From the NCBI RefSeq assembly GCF_000513895.2, contig NZ_CP165782.1, positions 806,001 through 870,000 on the forward strand: a stretch of 64,000 nt of DNA, read 5' to 3'. Source of the DNA: Ensifer sp. WSM1721. GTDB taxonomy: Bacteria > Pseudomonadota > Alphaproteobacteria > Rhizobiales > Rhizobiaceae. The notes below the pieces were generated by a model. The model had not been told where the DNA came from. It ran no database searches and saw nothing but the letters and a program-made list of their open reading frames with translations. Position 1 is the first letter of the stretch. Each line of letters opens with the position of its first letter. Below, piece after piece: positions 35,125 through 43,918 of this stretch. The translations under genes and the position numbers were made by a program.

Positions 35125-35457
35125 TTACTCCGATGGGTTGTCTAGTTGCCGTTGCAAGGCTGTCAGGACGGACATTGCATGGCCGGCATACTGGCTGATC
35201 CAGCGGTCGTGGATCGCCTGTATCGGCAGGGTGTTCAAATGGTTCCACCGCTCACGCCCGTCGCGCCGGACGAGAACGAGATCGGCCTCTTCCAGCACTT
35301 TCAGGTGCTGCATCACGGTGCAGCGGTCGAGGTTTTGAAAGCGCTCGCAGAGCATGCCTGTCGTCTGCGGCGACTCCTTCAGTGCGTCGAGCATCTGGCG
35401 GCGCAAGCCGTTGGCCAACGCCTTGAAAACCGCATCGTCTTTCGAATCGTTTGACAT
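35125..35457 (-). CDS. ArsR/SmtB-type transcriptional regulator
   Basis: 110 aa. The winged helix is LANGLRRQMLDALKESPQTT, then LDRCTVMQHLKVLEEADLVL, and the wing RRDGRERWNHLNTLPIQAI. There is no CVC or other metal site, as in the ArsR proteins that pair with AHSA1-domain genes. It is divergent from such a gene (35509), and a perfect palindrome covers its start codon, so autoregulation and control of the AHSA1-VOC pair are likely. The effector is unknown. Confidence 0.88.
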   Translation of the reverse strand: MSNDSKDDAVFKALANGLRRQMLDALKESPQTTGMLCERFQNLDRCTVMQHLKVLEEADLVLVRRDGRERWNHLNTLPIQAIHDRWISQYAGHAMSVLTALQRQLDNPSE

Positions 35458-35475
35458 GTTATATTTTTATAACAT
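35456..35475. promoter_or_regulatory. Palindromic operator between the ArsR-type gene and the AHSA1 gene
   Basis: ATGTTATA and TATAACAT are perfect 8-bp arms around TTTT. The site overlaps the regulator's start codon (35455-35457) and lies 34 bp before the AHSA1 gene, so one dimer could control both directions. Confidence 0.75.
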
Positions 35476-35508
35476 ATTATCGCCGGGTACAATCGTGAGG
35501 AGGACGTC

Positions 35509-35991
35509 ATGGCTATCGAATTTCGTGTGAATGGGCGGATCGCCCGTCCCGTCGAAGAGGTCTTCGACGCGGTCGTGAATCCAGATCAGCTCAGTCGCTA
35601 TTTCGTGACGCTCGGCGGCATCAGCGGTCCGCTGGTCGAGGGCGCCACCGTGACCTGGTGGGGCGAGGTTCCGGTAGAGGTGGAGGTGGTTGAGCCTAAT
35701 GAGCGCATCGTCTTCCGCTGGGATGCCATGGTCGCAGAGGGCGAATCTCCCTATCGGACGCGGGTGGAGATGCGTTTCCAGTCGCTCGAAGATGGCGCTA
35801 CCATGGTGACCATCGCGGAAAGCGGATGGCGGGAAAACGACCAGGGGCAGAAGGCATCATACTTCAATTGCGAGGGCTGGTCGCAGATGCTCGCCTGCAT
35901 GAAGGCGTGGCTCGAATACGGCATCAACCTGCGCGACGGCTACTATGTCGCCGAGCTCTCCGGCAAGCCGGCGCTCGAGCCGCAAGTCTAG
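35509..35991 (+). CDS. SRPBCC/AHSA1-domain protein
   Basis: 160 aa with GAGGAGGA upstream. The fold is shown by FRVNGRIARPVEEVFDAVVN, then GGISGPLVEGATVTWWGEV, RIVFRWDAMVAEGESPYRTR and the C-terminal helix NCEGWSQMLACMKAWLEYGI. Such START-like proteins bind hydrophobic ligands; AHSA1-type members next to ArsR-type regulators are common but rarely assigned a role. It is followed 11 bp later by a VOC-family gene, and both are probably one unit with the divergent regulator. Confidence 0.88.
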   Translation: MAIEFRVNGRIARPVEEVFDAVVNPDQLSRYFVTLGGISGPLVEGATVTWWGEVPVEVEVVEPNERIVFRWDAMVAEGESPYRTRVEMRFQSLEDGATMVTIAESGWRENDQGQKASYFNCEGWSQMLACMKAWLEYGINLRDGYYVAELSGKPALEPQV

Positions 35992-36002
35992 GAGGCCCCG
36001 TC

Positions 36003-36365
36003 ATGTCAGTAGAGATCAAGGGCGGCATCAACATCGCCATGAAGGTGCCGAGCCATCAATATGATGCCGTGATCGCCTTCTACCGTGACGTCGTCGGGCT
36101 TCAGCCTTTCGACGAGAAGGAGCCGGCCAAGGGATTTATCCTGGGCCCCAATCGCCTCTGGATAGACGAAATGCCGCATTTCAGCCAGGCAGAGGTCTGG
36201 CTGGAACTGTTTACCGAAAACCATGAAAGGGCCCTCGACCATCTCACCGCGAACGGAACGGTGCGCTGCGATGCGGTTGAGGATCTAGGCGAGGGCTTTC
36301 GCGGTGGCTGGATCATGAACCCCGCCAACATCGTGCATCTCGTGCGCGAGCCGGATGCCTGGTAG
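36003..36365 (+). CDS. VOC-superfamily (glyoxalase-like) protein
   Basis: 120 aa with AGGAGG upstream. Two beta-alpha-beta-beta-beta units are visible: [20 protein letters not shown] with [20 protein letters not shown], and then the second half from [20 protein letters not shown] to [20 protein letters not shown]. The metal ligands expected at fixed positions are not clear (N at ANIVH replaces the usual Glu region), so it may be a binding protein, not an enzyme. It forms a unit with the AHSA1 gene. Confidence 0.85.
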   Translation: MSVEIKGGINIAMKVPSHQYDAVIAFYRDVVGLQPFDEKEPAKGFILGPNRLWIDEMPHFSQAEVWLELFTENHERALDHLTANGTVRCDAVEDLGEGFRGGWIMNPANIVHLVREPDAW

Positions 36366-36369
36366 GGCT

Positions 36370-37104
36370 TCAGAACGAAAGCGGTGCCCCGGCGGCCGCC
36401 GTCCCTATCGGAGCATCGGCCGGCGGCATCGCCGCACTCATCGGCGGTTCCGCCTGAATCACGACCACTCGGGTGCCTTCAGGCACACGGTTGTAGAGAT
36501 CGATGATATCCGGATTGAACATCCGGATGCAGCCGCTCGAAACGGCTTGGCCGATGGACCAGGCCTCGGTCGTACCGTGAATGCGGAAAAGCGTGTCCTT
36601 GCCATCCTGGTAGAGATAGAGCGCGCGCGGGCCGAGCGGATTGGTCGGGCCCGGGTCCATGCCGCCGGCGAGCGGACCATAACGTTCCGGCTCGCGCGCG
36701 ACCATGTCGGATGTCGGTATCCATCGGGGCCATACAGCTTTGCGACCGATGTGCGCCTCGCCGGCGAATTCCAGTCCCGCCTTGCCGACGCCGATCCCGT
36801 AGCGCAGCGCCATCCCGCCATTCTGCACGAGGTAAAGGTATTTGTTCGGCGTATCGATGACGATCGTGCCGGGAGGCTCATGGGTGACATAGGGCGCCTG
36901 CTGGCGCAAGAAGCGCGGATCGACCTTGCTGATGTCGGTCGCAGGCAGCGGGAACATCTCGTCCGGCATCGGTCCGTAAATCGTCGCATAGTAGTGATCC
37001 GGCCCCCGCGGTCGGGGCTGCTGCGCGGTGCTCGTCGCACAACCCGCCAGTGCGGCCAGAACAAGGAGGAGCGTGAGAGGCTGGGCGAGGCGGGACACAC
37101 ACAT
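36370..37104 (-). CDS. L,D-transpeptidase lipoprotein (YkuD domain)
   Basis: 244 aa from the ATG at 37104; the open frame continues further upstream but only as antisense of recO. The signal peptide [13 protein letters not shown] carries a lipobox, so it is a lipoprotein. The YkuD site is [20 protein letters not shown] followed by IRM, with His, Ser and the catalytic Cys, near residues 175-195. A conserved [20 protein letters not shown] opens the domain. It makes 3-3 cross-links in peptidoglycan or attaches outer-membrane proteins to it, which rhizobia do. It converges on the VOC gene with only 4 bp between. Confidence 0.92.
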   Translation of the reverse strand: MCVSRLAQPLTLLLVLAALAGCATSTAQQPRPRGPDHYYATIYGPMPDEMFPLPATDISKVDPRFLRQQAPYVTHEPPGTIVIDTPNKYLYLVQNGGMALRYGIGVGKAGLEFAGEAHIGRKAVWPRWIPTSDMVAREPERYGPLAGGMDPGPTNPLGPRALYLYQDGKDTLFRIHGTTEAWSIGQAVSSGCIRMFNPDIIDLYNRVPEGTRVVVIQAEPPMSAAMPPADAPIGTAAAGAPLSF

Positions 37105-37296
37105 GCTCCAAACAATCCTGATGATTGCCAGCTGGAGATCAGCGGCAGGCTTCGACGGCAGGATAATGACAGAATTGTAGTGCGGCGAACATGCCGCGGA
37201 AAGGCGACGGTTCGTCAGGGGCCGCCCCCGATGAAGTCCCGTTGTGCGCGCCATCTTCGCTTGATCCGCTTTCCGCCGCGGGTGTATGCCTTTTTC

Positions 37297-38043
37297 ATGC
37301 AATGGAGCGATCAGGCCATCATTCTCGGCATCCGGCGGCATGGCGAAAGCTCTGTCATAGCGGAAGTGATGACGTCCGGGCACGGGCGGCATCTCGGGCT
37401 GGTGCGTTCGGGCCGCTCGCGCGCAATGCAGCCGGTGCTGCAGCCGGGCAATTCGGTGGAGGTGACCTGGCGGGCGCGGCTCGACGAGCATCTCGGCGAA
37501 TTTCGCGTAGAACCACTGCAATTGCGCGCCGCAAGGCTGATGGAGACGGCGACCTCGGTCTACGGGATTCAGGCGCTCGGCGCGCTTATGCGCCTTCTGC
37601 CAGAACGCGATCCGCACGCGCATCTTTACGAGGCGCTGGCCGTCATCGTCGATCATCTCCAGGACCCGGCGGACGCCGGCGAATTGTTCGTGCGCTTCGA
37701 GCTCGCGGTTTTGAACGATCTCGGCTTCGGCCTCGATCTTTCGGAATGCGCGGCGACGGGCAGGCATGACGAACTCGTCTATGTTTCGCCGAAATCCGGC
37801 CGCGCCGTCAGTCGTGAGGCCGGCGCGCCCTATGCCGAGCGCATGCTCGCCCTTCCGGCGTTTCTCTCCGGAGGGCACAAGGCGGCCGATCACGAAAGCC
37901 TCGCCGCCGCCTTCCACCTCACCGCATATTTCCTCAATCGCCATGTCTACGAACCGCGCGGCATCGATGCGTCGTCGGCCCGCGAGGGTTTCGTGCATGC
38001 GACATTGAAGGCGCTGAAGTCTGCTTCGCCCTCCGCGGCCTGA
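37297..38043 (+). CDS. recO: DNA repair protein RecO
   Basis: 248 aa from the ATG at 37297. The N-terminal OB fold starts [20 protein letters not shown] and has the basic stretch [20 protein letters not shown]. The C-terminal helical part has [20 protein letters not shown] and [20 protein letters not shown]. It helps RecA load on gaps as part of RecFOR. The Cys4 zinc site of some RecO proteins is absent, as in other alphaproteobacteria. A hairpin follows. Confidence 0.94.
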   Translation: MQWSDQAIILGIRRHGESSVIAEVMTSGHGRHLGLVRSGRSRAMQPVLQPGNSVEVTWRARLDEHLGEFRVEPLQLRAARLMETATSVYGIQALGALMRLLPERDPHAHLYEALAVIVDHLQDPADAGELFVRFELAVLNDLGFGLDLSECAATGRHDELVYVSPKSGRAVSREAGAPYAERMLALPAFLSGGHKAADHESLAAAFHLTAYFLNRHVYEPRGIDASSAREGFVHATLKALKSASPSAA

Positions 38044-38051
38044 ATAGGAAA

Positions 38052-38076
38052 GGCGCCGCGGGGCAAGCGCGGCGCC
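38052..38076. terminator. Hairpin between convergent recO and phoX
   Basis: GGCGCCGCG and CGCGGCGCC form a perfect 9-bp stem with a 7-nt loop, 9 bp past the recO stop and 30 bp past the phoX stop. No T-run follows on either strand, so it could end both transcripts only weakly or with a factor. Confidence 0.55.
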
Positions 38077-38105
38077 TCACAATCAAATCGAGCTCGTTTG
38101 GTCGT

Positions 38106-40109
38106 TTAACCGATCTTGCCGCCGCCCTGCTTGGTGACGGCGACGACGGCCGGGCGTACCGGCATGTCGTCGCGGAAGTCCGGCCAGCGCGTCGCCGGCT
38201 TTTCATAGGTGGCGAGGCCAGCATCGCCCGGATGCTGGACGGCGAGGAAGAAGGTGTCGCTGGTGGGGTTGAAGGTCGGACCGCACATTTCGGCGCCGAC
38301 CGGCACCCGGAAGAACAGCTTCGATGTCCCGCGGGCTTCCCCTTCCGTATCGACTGCCCAGACGCCGTCGGTGCGGCCGGTCTCCTTCTCGCTGTTGCCG
38401 TCCGTCGAAACCCACAGGCGGCCGTCTGAGTCGATGGCGCAATTGTCCGGCATGCCGAACCAGCCGTTCTTCGTCGTTGCGGTCGAGAAGGAAGCACCGA
38501 CATCGGCAACGCTTGGATCGCCGCACTTCAGGAGGACATCCCAGCGGGACTTCGTCGATGCGAAATCGCCGTCTGTTTCCGAGATCTCGATGATATGGCC
38601 AAAGGCGTTCTTGGCGCGCGGATTGGCAGCGTTGATCTCGTCTTCCTTGCGCTTCGTGTTGTTGGTCAGCATCACGTAGACCTTGCCGGTCTTCGGATTG
38701 GGCTGAATGTCTTCCGGCCGGTCCATCTTGGTCGCGCCGAGCGCATCGGCGGCAAGGCGAGTGTTGATCAGCACGTCGGCCTGCGACGCAAACCCGTTCT
38801 CGGCCGTGAGCGGGCCTTCGCCGTGGACGATCGGCATCCAGGTGACCGTGCCGTCCTCGTCGAATTTCGCCACGTAGAGCGTGCCGTCGTCGAAGAGATC
38901 CATATTCGCCGCGCGGTCGTTCGGGTTGTAGGTGCCTTTCGTCACGAACTTGTAGACATAGTCGTAGCGCTCGTCGTCGCCGCTATAGAGAACGACCCGG
39001 CCGTCCTTGTTGACGATCGACTCGCAGCCCTCGTGCTTGAAGCGTCCGACTGCGGTGCGCTTCTTCGGCACGGAAGTGGGATCGAGTGGATCGACCTCGA
39101 CGACCCAGCCGAAGCGATTGGCTTCGTTCGGCTCCTTCGATACGTCGAACCGGTCGTAGAATTTCGACCATTCATACTGGCCGCCCGGTGCGCCGAGGCG
39201 CTTCAACTGCTTGAATTCCGGATGATCTTCGGCGAGCTCGCCGCCGAAATAGCCGTTGAAGTTTTCCTCGGCCATCATGTACGTGCCCCAGGCGGTGACG
39301 CCGCCGGCGCAATTGTTGATGGTGCCGAAGACCTTCTTGCCGGTCGGATCGGCCGAGGTCTTCACGCGGTCATGGCCGGCGACAGGACCGGAAAGCTGCA
39401 TTTCGGTGTTGACCGTGATGCGGCGGTTGTACTTGCCGTCGAGGACCGGTTGCCATTTGCCGTCGACCTTGCGGATCTCGACGACGGTGCCGCCATGGGC
39501 GGCCATTTCGATGTCGACCAGTTCCTTCGTGTAGTCGCCGAGGACGACCTTGTCCTGCTCCTTGCCGTCCTCCGTCACCTTCTCGACGCGGGCGAAGTTC
39601 GGGAACATGATCTCGGCGTTGGTGTATTCGTGGTTGACGACGAGGAGGCCGTGGTCGGGATTGCCGTCGAGCGGGATGAAGCCGACATAGTCGTTGTTGT
39701 AGCCGAACTGGCGGTTCTGGGCTTCCGCCGTCTGCTTGAGTGGATCGAATTCCGGGCTGTCGGCGAAGATCTTGTCGCCCCAGCGGAACAGGATGTCGGC
39801 GTCGTAGCCTTCGGCGACATGGTGCGTCTCGTCGACGCCGGCTTCGACCTCCTTGAAGTCAAACCGCGAAGCGGCTTCGTTGGCCCGTGCTTCGTCGGCC
39901 GACAGCAGGGCGAGCGGGCTGACAGTGGTCGAGATGGCGGCAACCGCGAGCGAGCCGCCGATGAACGAGCGGCGCGAGAAGCGGCGGTTGATGATGTCGC
40001 CCATCGTCGGATTGGTGGAACAGTTCTGGCCGATGTCTTCCCGAGCTTCGCGCTCCTCTGTCAGCGTCTGGAATTCGGTTTCTTCAGTCAGGCCGAGATG
40101 CTTGTCCAT
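38106..40109 (-). CDS. phoX: PhoX-family alkaline phosphatase
   Basis: 667 aa. A twin-arginine signal lies at residues 45-60 (SRRSFIGGSLAVAAISTTVS), preceded by a 40-residue cytoplasmic leader. The DUF839/PhoX propeller is shown by IPLDGNPDHGLLVVNHEYTN, AHGGTVVEIRKVDGKWQPVL, INNCAGGVTAWGTYMMAEEN and the late DRPEDIQPNPKTGKVYVMLT. PhoX enzymes are Ca/Fe-dependent and exported folded. In S. meliloti phoX is known as a phosphate-starvation alkaline phosphatase. A Pho box lies 80 bp upstream. Confidence 0.93.
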   Translation of the reverse strand: MDKHLGLTEETEFQTLTEEREAREDIGQNCSTNPTMGDIINRRFSRRSFIGGSLAVAAISTTVSPLALLSADEARANEAASRFDFKEVEAGVDETHHVAEGYDADILFRWGDKIFADSPEFDPLKQTAEAQNRQFGYNNDYVGFIPLDGNPDHGLLVVNHEYTNAEIMFPNFARVEKVTEDGKEQDKVVLGDYTKELVDIEMAAHGGTVVEIRKVDGKWQPVLDGKYNRRITVNTEMQLSGPVAGHDRVKTSADPTGKKVFGTINNCAGGVTAWGTYMMAEENFNGYFGGELAEDHPEFKQLKRLGAPGGQYEWSKFYDRFDVSKEPNEANRFGWVVEVDPLDPTSVPKKRTAVGRFKHEGCESIVNKDGRVVLYSGDDERYDYVYKFVTKGTYNPNDRAANMDLFDDGTLYVAKFDEDGTVTWMPIVHGEGPLTAENGFASQADVLINTRLAADALGATKMDRPEDIQPNPKTGKVYVMLTNNTKRKEDEINAANPRAKNAFGHIIEISETDGDFASTKSRWDVLLKCGDPSVADVGASFSTATTKNGWFGMPDNCAIDSDGRLWVSTDGNSEKETGRTDGVWAVDTEGEARGTSKLFFRVPVGAEMCGPTFNPTSDTFFLAVQHPGDAGLATYEKPATRWPDFRDDMPVRPAVVAVTKQGGGKIG

Positions 40110-40188
40110 GCTCTGGTTTCTCCTCGTTTAGCGATCGAAGCCGCCGCGTCGATGCGCGGCGCCCGTTCGTCGCTCTAGCAGCAAGCTC

Positions 40189-40206
40189 ATGTCAGTTCTG
40201 CGACAG
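40189..40206 (-). promoter_or_regulatory. Pho box upstream of phoX
   Basis: On the minus strand CTGTCGC-AGAA-CTGACAT matches the PhoB site, two CTGTCAT-like 7-mers 11 bp apart. It lies 80 bp before the phoX start codon, the right place for PhoB activation under phosphate starvation. It also lies 167 bp before the divergent DUF2339 gene. Confidence 0.75.
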
Positions 40207-40372
40207 TTCAATGAAGAGATTGCGGCACCCGGCAGTCAAGCGATTTGCGGCTGTGGAAGGGACGCGCCGATGCGCGCAAGCCACGAATATCTCATGCAGT
40301 ATTTTCCGCGCCCGTTTCGCGCTAACGTCGTCCGAATCGATCGCAAAACTGGTTGCGATGCTGGGGGAATCG

Positions 40373-43186
40373 ATGTTTGAGGTCATTGCCCTTCTTGCCT
40401 TTGTAATGGCGCTCACCGCCTTTCTCCGTGGCCGGAACACCGCCGAACGGCTGGATGCGGAGATCGAGACCCTGAAGGCCGAGATTGCCCGGCTCGCTGA
40501 GCGAAGGGTGGCAGAGCCAGCACCGGACCTTGCATCGGCTGGACCGGAGGGGCGCACACCGGAGGAAGAACCGGCCGAGGGGCCGTGGTCGCAGGCACGG
40601 CAGGGTGCTCGGATTTCCAGCGACGAGGCGCCGAATCAGGAGGGGCTCGATCAGGCTGCGCGCGAAATGCCCGCTGCCCCGTCAGCAACCGGCGAGCCCA
40701 GGGTGGATCGGACCGAGAGTCTTGAAAGCCGCATCGGCGGGCGCTGGCCTGTCTGGGTCGGCGGGCTCGCGCTCGCGCTCGGCGGCTATTTCCTCGTGCA
40801 ATATTCGATCGATGCGGGCCTCCTGAGCCCGGCCGTGCGCCTGACGCTTGCCGCGGGCTTCGGCCTCCTGCTCGGCGTCGCCGGCGAGGTGATCCGGCGC
40901 CGCGCCATGCCGACGAGCGCCGATCGGTTCCGCAATGCAATGATCCCAGGCGTGCTGACCGCGGCCGGCGCCGTCACGCTCTTTGGCGTCGTCTATGCGG
41001 CCCATGGCATCTACGGTTTTATTGGCACCGGTGCCGCCTTCGTGCTGTTGGCGCTGATCTCGCTGGCGACTGTCGGTCTCTCGCTGCTGCATGGCCAGGC
41101 GCTTGCCGGGCTCGGTCTTTTGGCGTCGCTTCTGACGCCGCTTTTCGTGTCGAGCGCAGAGCCGAGTCCCTGGGTGCTGTTCGGCTTCCTCGCGATCGCC
41201 TGGTTTGCGACGCTCGCCGCATCGCGTCTGCGCCGTTGGACGGTGGTGCCTACACTCGCCAATGCCGGTCTCGGCCTTTGGGGACTTGCTTATGTCGCCT
41301 TGGCCACGCCTTTCGAAGCGCCGCCGGTCGCCCTTGCGCTCCTGGTGATGATTGCCGGCGTCGGCCTCGTCTGGCCGGGCGGTGTGGAGCGGCCTGCGGC
41401 GGCGTCGCCGATACGGGAGCCGGACGCGGCGGCGGAGGGAGCGTGGGAAAGGCTCTTCAAGCCGCCTTATGCAGCGATCTCCCTATCTGCTGCGATCGTC
41501 GCCACTCTTCTCGCCCTTCTGTTCATCAGCCCGGCGGTTGACGCCGCGCATTTTCCCGTAACCGAGTTCGTGGTCGTGATCGCGGCCCTTGCCGCGGTAG
41601 GTGCCTTGCGGGCAACGGCCGTCTATGCGGCACTGCTCGCCACCCTCGGCGCCATCGCCGGCACTTGGAGCCTGACGGCGCTCAGCAACCTTCTGGCCTA
41701 TCTCGACCCGTCCTTCGCAGCGCCATCGCCCGAGATCGTCGTTCCCGGCCGCACGGCCATGCTGACGGCGATGACATTGTCGGCGCTCTTCGTTGTCTTC
41801 GGGTCTTTCGTGCTCGCTCGGCGCCTTGCCGCTGATCGGCAATTCGCGATCCTCTGGGCCGGCATCGCCGCCGTTGTGGCGAATGCGCTGCTCGCCATGT
41901 CGTTCCTGATGACCGGCACCTTCGCCTTCGACCTGCCGCACGGGCTTGCCGCCTTCCTTGGTGGCCTGTTCCTTCTCGGCCTGGTGGAATGGCTCTATCG
42001 CCGGAGCGCCGAGACGGAAGATGCGGACACGGCTGCAGGGCTTCTGGTACTGGGGTCCTTCGGCCTCTTCGTCATCGGCCTACATGCCTGGACAGAGGGC
42101 CTAGTTACGACGCTCGGGATTGCGGTCCTCGGAGCGGGGTACACCTTCGCCACGCGTCTTCGCTCATGGCCCATCCTCCCCTGGGTGACGGTGGCCTCCG
42201 CCATCGTTGTCCTTGCACGGATTGCCTGGGAGCCGACGATCGTCGGTGCCGGCAGCCTTGGAACAACGCCGGTCTTCAACGCGCTCCTGCCGGGTTACGG
42301 CATTCCGGCGCTGCTGCTTGTCGCATGCGCTTATTTCCTGCGGATCTCCGAGGACGTCCGCGCGCGCAATCTGCTGCAGGCGCTCGCGAGCCTTTTCGTG
42401 TTGCTGACGCTTGCGATTCTGGTGCGGCACGCCATGAATGGCGGCGTGCTCGACAGTTCGGTGCCGACACTCGGTGAACAGGCGATCTACACGCTCCTCG
42501 CCATCGGCGCCTCCGGCATCTTCATGACGCTTGACGGAAGATCGCCGAGCCCGGTGTTCCGCTATGGCGGAATGGTGCTCGGCGTCCTCTCCATGCTCTC
42601 GGTGCTTTCCGCCCATCTCGTGGGTCTGAACCCCTATTTCAGCGGCGAACTGCTCGGAAGTGTCCCCTTCTTCGACCTGCTTTTTGTCGGTTACCTGCTC
42701 CCGGCCGTCGGCTATGCAGGCCTCGCCTGGTACGCGCGCGGCAGACGCCCTCTGCCCTATGTGACGGCGCTTGCCGTCAGCGGGGCGGTCCTTGCCTTTG
42801 CCTGGGCGACGTTAAGCGTCCGCCGCTTCTGGCAGGGCGAGAACGTCGCCGACTGGAAGGGCTTCCTCCAGGGCGAGACATACACCTATTCGGTGGTCTG
42901 GCTCGTACTTGGGGTCCTGCTGCTCGTCGCCGGCTCGCGCTCTAATACCAAGAGCATCCGCATCGCCTCCGCCGTGCTCGTCTTCATAGCCGTGCTCAAA
43001 GTCTTCCTGGTCGATATGTCCAATCTCGAAGGCGTCCTGCGGGCCCTCTCCTTTATCGGCCTCGGCGGCGTGCTGATCGGCATCGGCCTGTTCTACCAGA
43101 AGATCCTGTCGGGCAGCGGCGGAGGAGGCCCAGGCAACGCTCCGGCGGGCGAAACCGACACCGGCGAGAGAGCGCACCCGGCATGA
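40373..43186 (+). CDS. DUF2339 polytopic membrane protein
   Basis: 937 aa from the ATG at 40373, with GGGGGAA upstream; the frame is open further upstream without similarity to the family. A short membrane segment (MFEVIALLAFVMALTAFL) and a coiled stretch (ERLDAEIETLKAEIARLAER) come first, then an acidic Pro/Ala-rich linker to about residue 115. The rest is roughly 25 hydrophobic helices, starting WPVWVGGLALALGGYFLVQY. This matches DUF2339, a family of large inner-membrane proteins of unknown role. The stop overlaps the HD gene (ATGA). Confidence 0.88.
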   Translation: MFEVIALLAFVMALTAFLRGRNTAERLDAEIETLKAEIARLAERRVAEPAPDLASAGPEGRTPEEEPAEGPWSQARQGARISSDEAPNQEGLDQAAREMPAAPSATGEPRVDRTESLESRIGGRWPVWVGGLALALGGYFLVQYSIDAGLLSPAVRLTLAAGFGLLLGVAGEVIRRRAMPTSADRFRNAMIPGVLTAAGAVTLFGVVYAAHGIYGFIGTGAAFVLLALISLATVGLSLLHGQALAGLGLLASLLTPLFVSSAEPSPWVLFGFLAIAWFATLAASRLRRWTVVPTLANAGLGLWGLAYVALATPFEAPPVALALLVMIAGVGLVWPGGVERPAAASPIREPDAAAEGAWERLFKPPYAAISLSAAIVATLLALLFISPAVDAAHFPVTEFVVVIAALAAVGALRATAVYAALLATLGAIAGTWSLTALSNLLAYLDPSFAAPSPEIVVPGRTAMLTAMTLSALFVVFGSFVLARRLAADRQFAILWAGIAAVVANALLAMSFLMTGTFAFDLPHGLAAFLGGLFLLGLVEWLYRRSAETEDADTAAGLLVLGSFGLFVIGLHAWTEGLVTTLGIAVLGAGYTFATRLRSWPILPWVTVASAIVVLARIAWEPTIVGAGSLGTTPVFNALLPGYGIPALLLVACAYFLRISEDVRARNLLQALASLFVLLTLAILVRHAMNGGVLDSSVPTLGEQAIYTLLAIGASGIFMTLDGRSPSPVFRYGGMVLGVLSMLSVLSAHLVGLNPYFSGELLGSVPFFDLLFVGYLLPAVGYAGLAWYARGRRPLPYVTALAVSGAVLAFAWATLSVRRFWQGENVADWKGFLQGETYTYSVVWLVLGVLLLVAGSRSNTKSIRIASAVLVFIAVLKVFLVDMSNLEGVLRALSFIGLGGVLIGIGLFYQKILSGSGGGGPGNAPAGETDTGERAHPA

Positions 43187-43839
43187 CGCAATTTCACGTC
43201 CTGGCAGAGGCCTTCACGCCTCACGACGATCTTGCCGCAATTCTTCTCCCGCACGCCTTTGCTGCCGACGACGGCTCCCACGATGCGGCGCATCTGATGC
43301 GCGTCTGGAAGAATGCTATGCGCATCCAGGCGGACGAGGGTGGAGACACCCGTCAGCTTGCCGCGGCCGTGCTGCTGCATGATTGCGTCTCGGTCGAGAA
43401 GAACTCGCCGCTGCGCGCGGGAGCGTCACGGCTTGCCGCCGAAAAGGCTTGGCAAGTCCTCGACGGTCTCGGCTGGCGCACGCTGGAAATTTCGGCCGTC
43501 GCGCATGCCATCCTGACCCACAGCTTTTCGGCCAACATCCCGCCCGAGACGCTGGAGGCGAAGATTCTGCAGGATGCGGACCGGCTCGACGCCATCGGCA
43601 TGGTCGGCGCGGCGCGCTGCTTCTACATCGCTGGACGCATGGGCAGCGGCCTCTACGATCCGCTCGATCCGCTTGCCGACGACCGCCCGCTCGACGACAA
43701 GGCCTTCGCGATCGACCATTTCGAGACGAAGCTTTTCCGTCTGGCAGATGGTTTCCAGACAGCGGCCGGGCGGCGGCTGGCAATGGAGCGCCAGGCGCGA
43801 TTGCGCAACGTGCTTGCCATGTTCCTCGACGAAATCTAA
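43183..43839 (+). CDS. HD-domain phosphohydrolase
   Basis: 218 aa. The metal site is HDAAHLMRVWKNAMRIQADE near residue 33, the HD pair in AAVLLHDCVSVEKNSPLRAG near residue 66, then the distal His in ISAVAHAILTHSFSANIPPE and Asp in ILQDADRLDAIGMVGAARCF. That is a complete HD set, as in YedJ/PgpH-like hydrolases. The substrate is unknown. It overlaps the DUF2339 gene by 4 nt, so it is translated with it. Confidence 0.88.
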   Translation: MTQFHVLAEAFTPHDDLAAILLPHAFAADDGSHDAAHLMRVWKNAMRIQADEGGDTRQLAAAVLLHDCVSVEKNSPLRAGASRLAAEKAWQVLDGLGWRTLEISAVAHAILTHSFSANIPPETLEAKILQDADRLDAIGMVGAARCFYIAGRMGSGLYDPLDPLADDRPLDDKAFAIDHFETKLFRLADGFQTAAGRRLAMERQARLRNVLAMFLDEI

Positions 43840-43918
43840 TTCTGCCAACATGTTGCCGCCGCTCCATGACTCAGCGCGCGAGCGGCCTGAATCAGTTTCT
43901 GAACTCGGAAGATTTGCG

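Noticed and set aside
36355..37296. Long 5' extension of the recO frame, and a matching extension of the L,D-transpeptidase frame on the other strand
   Set aside because: Each extension is antisense of the other true gene; family homology begins only at the chosen starts (37297 and 37104).
38595..40178. 527-codon frame antisense to phoX
   Set aside because: It is a GC-rich shadow of a gene with clear Tat signal and PhoX motifs on the other strand.
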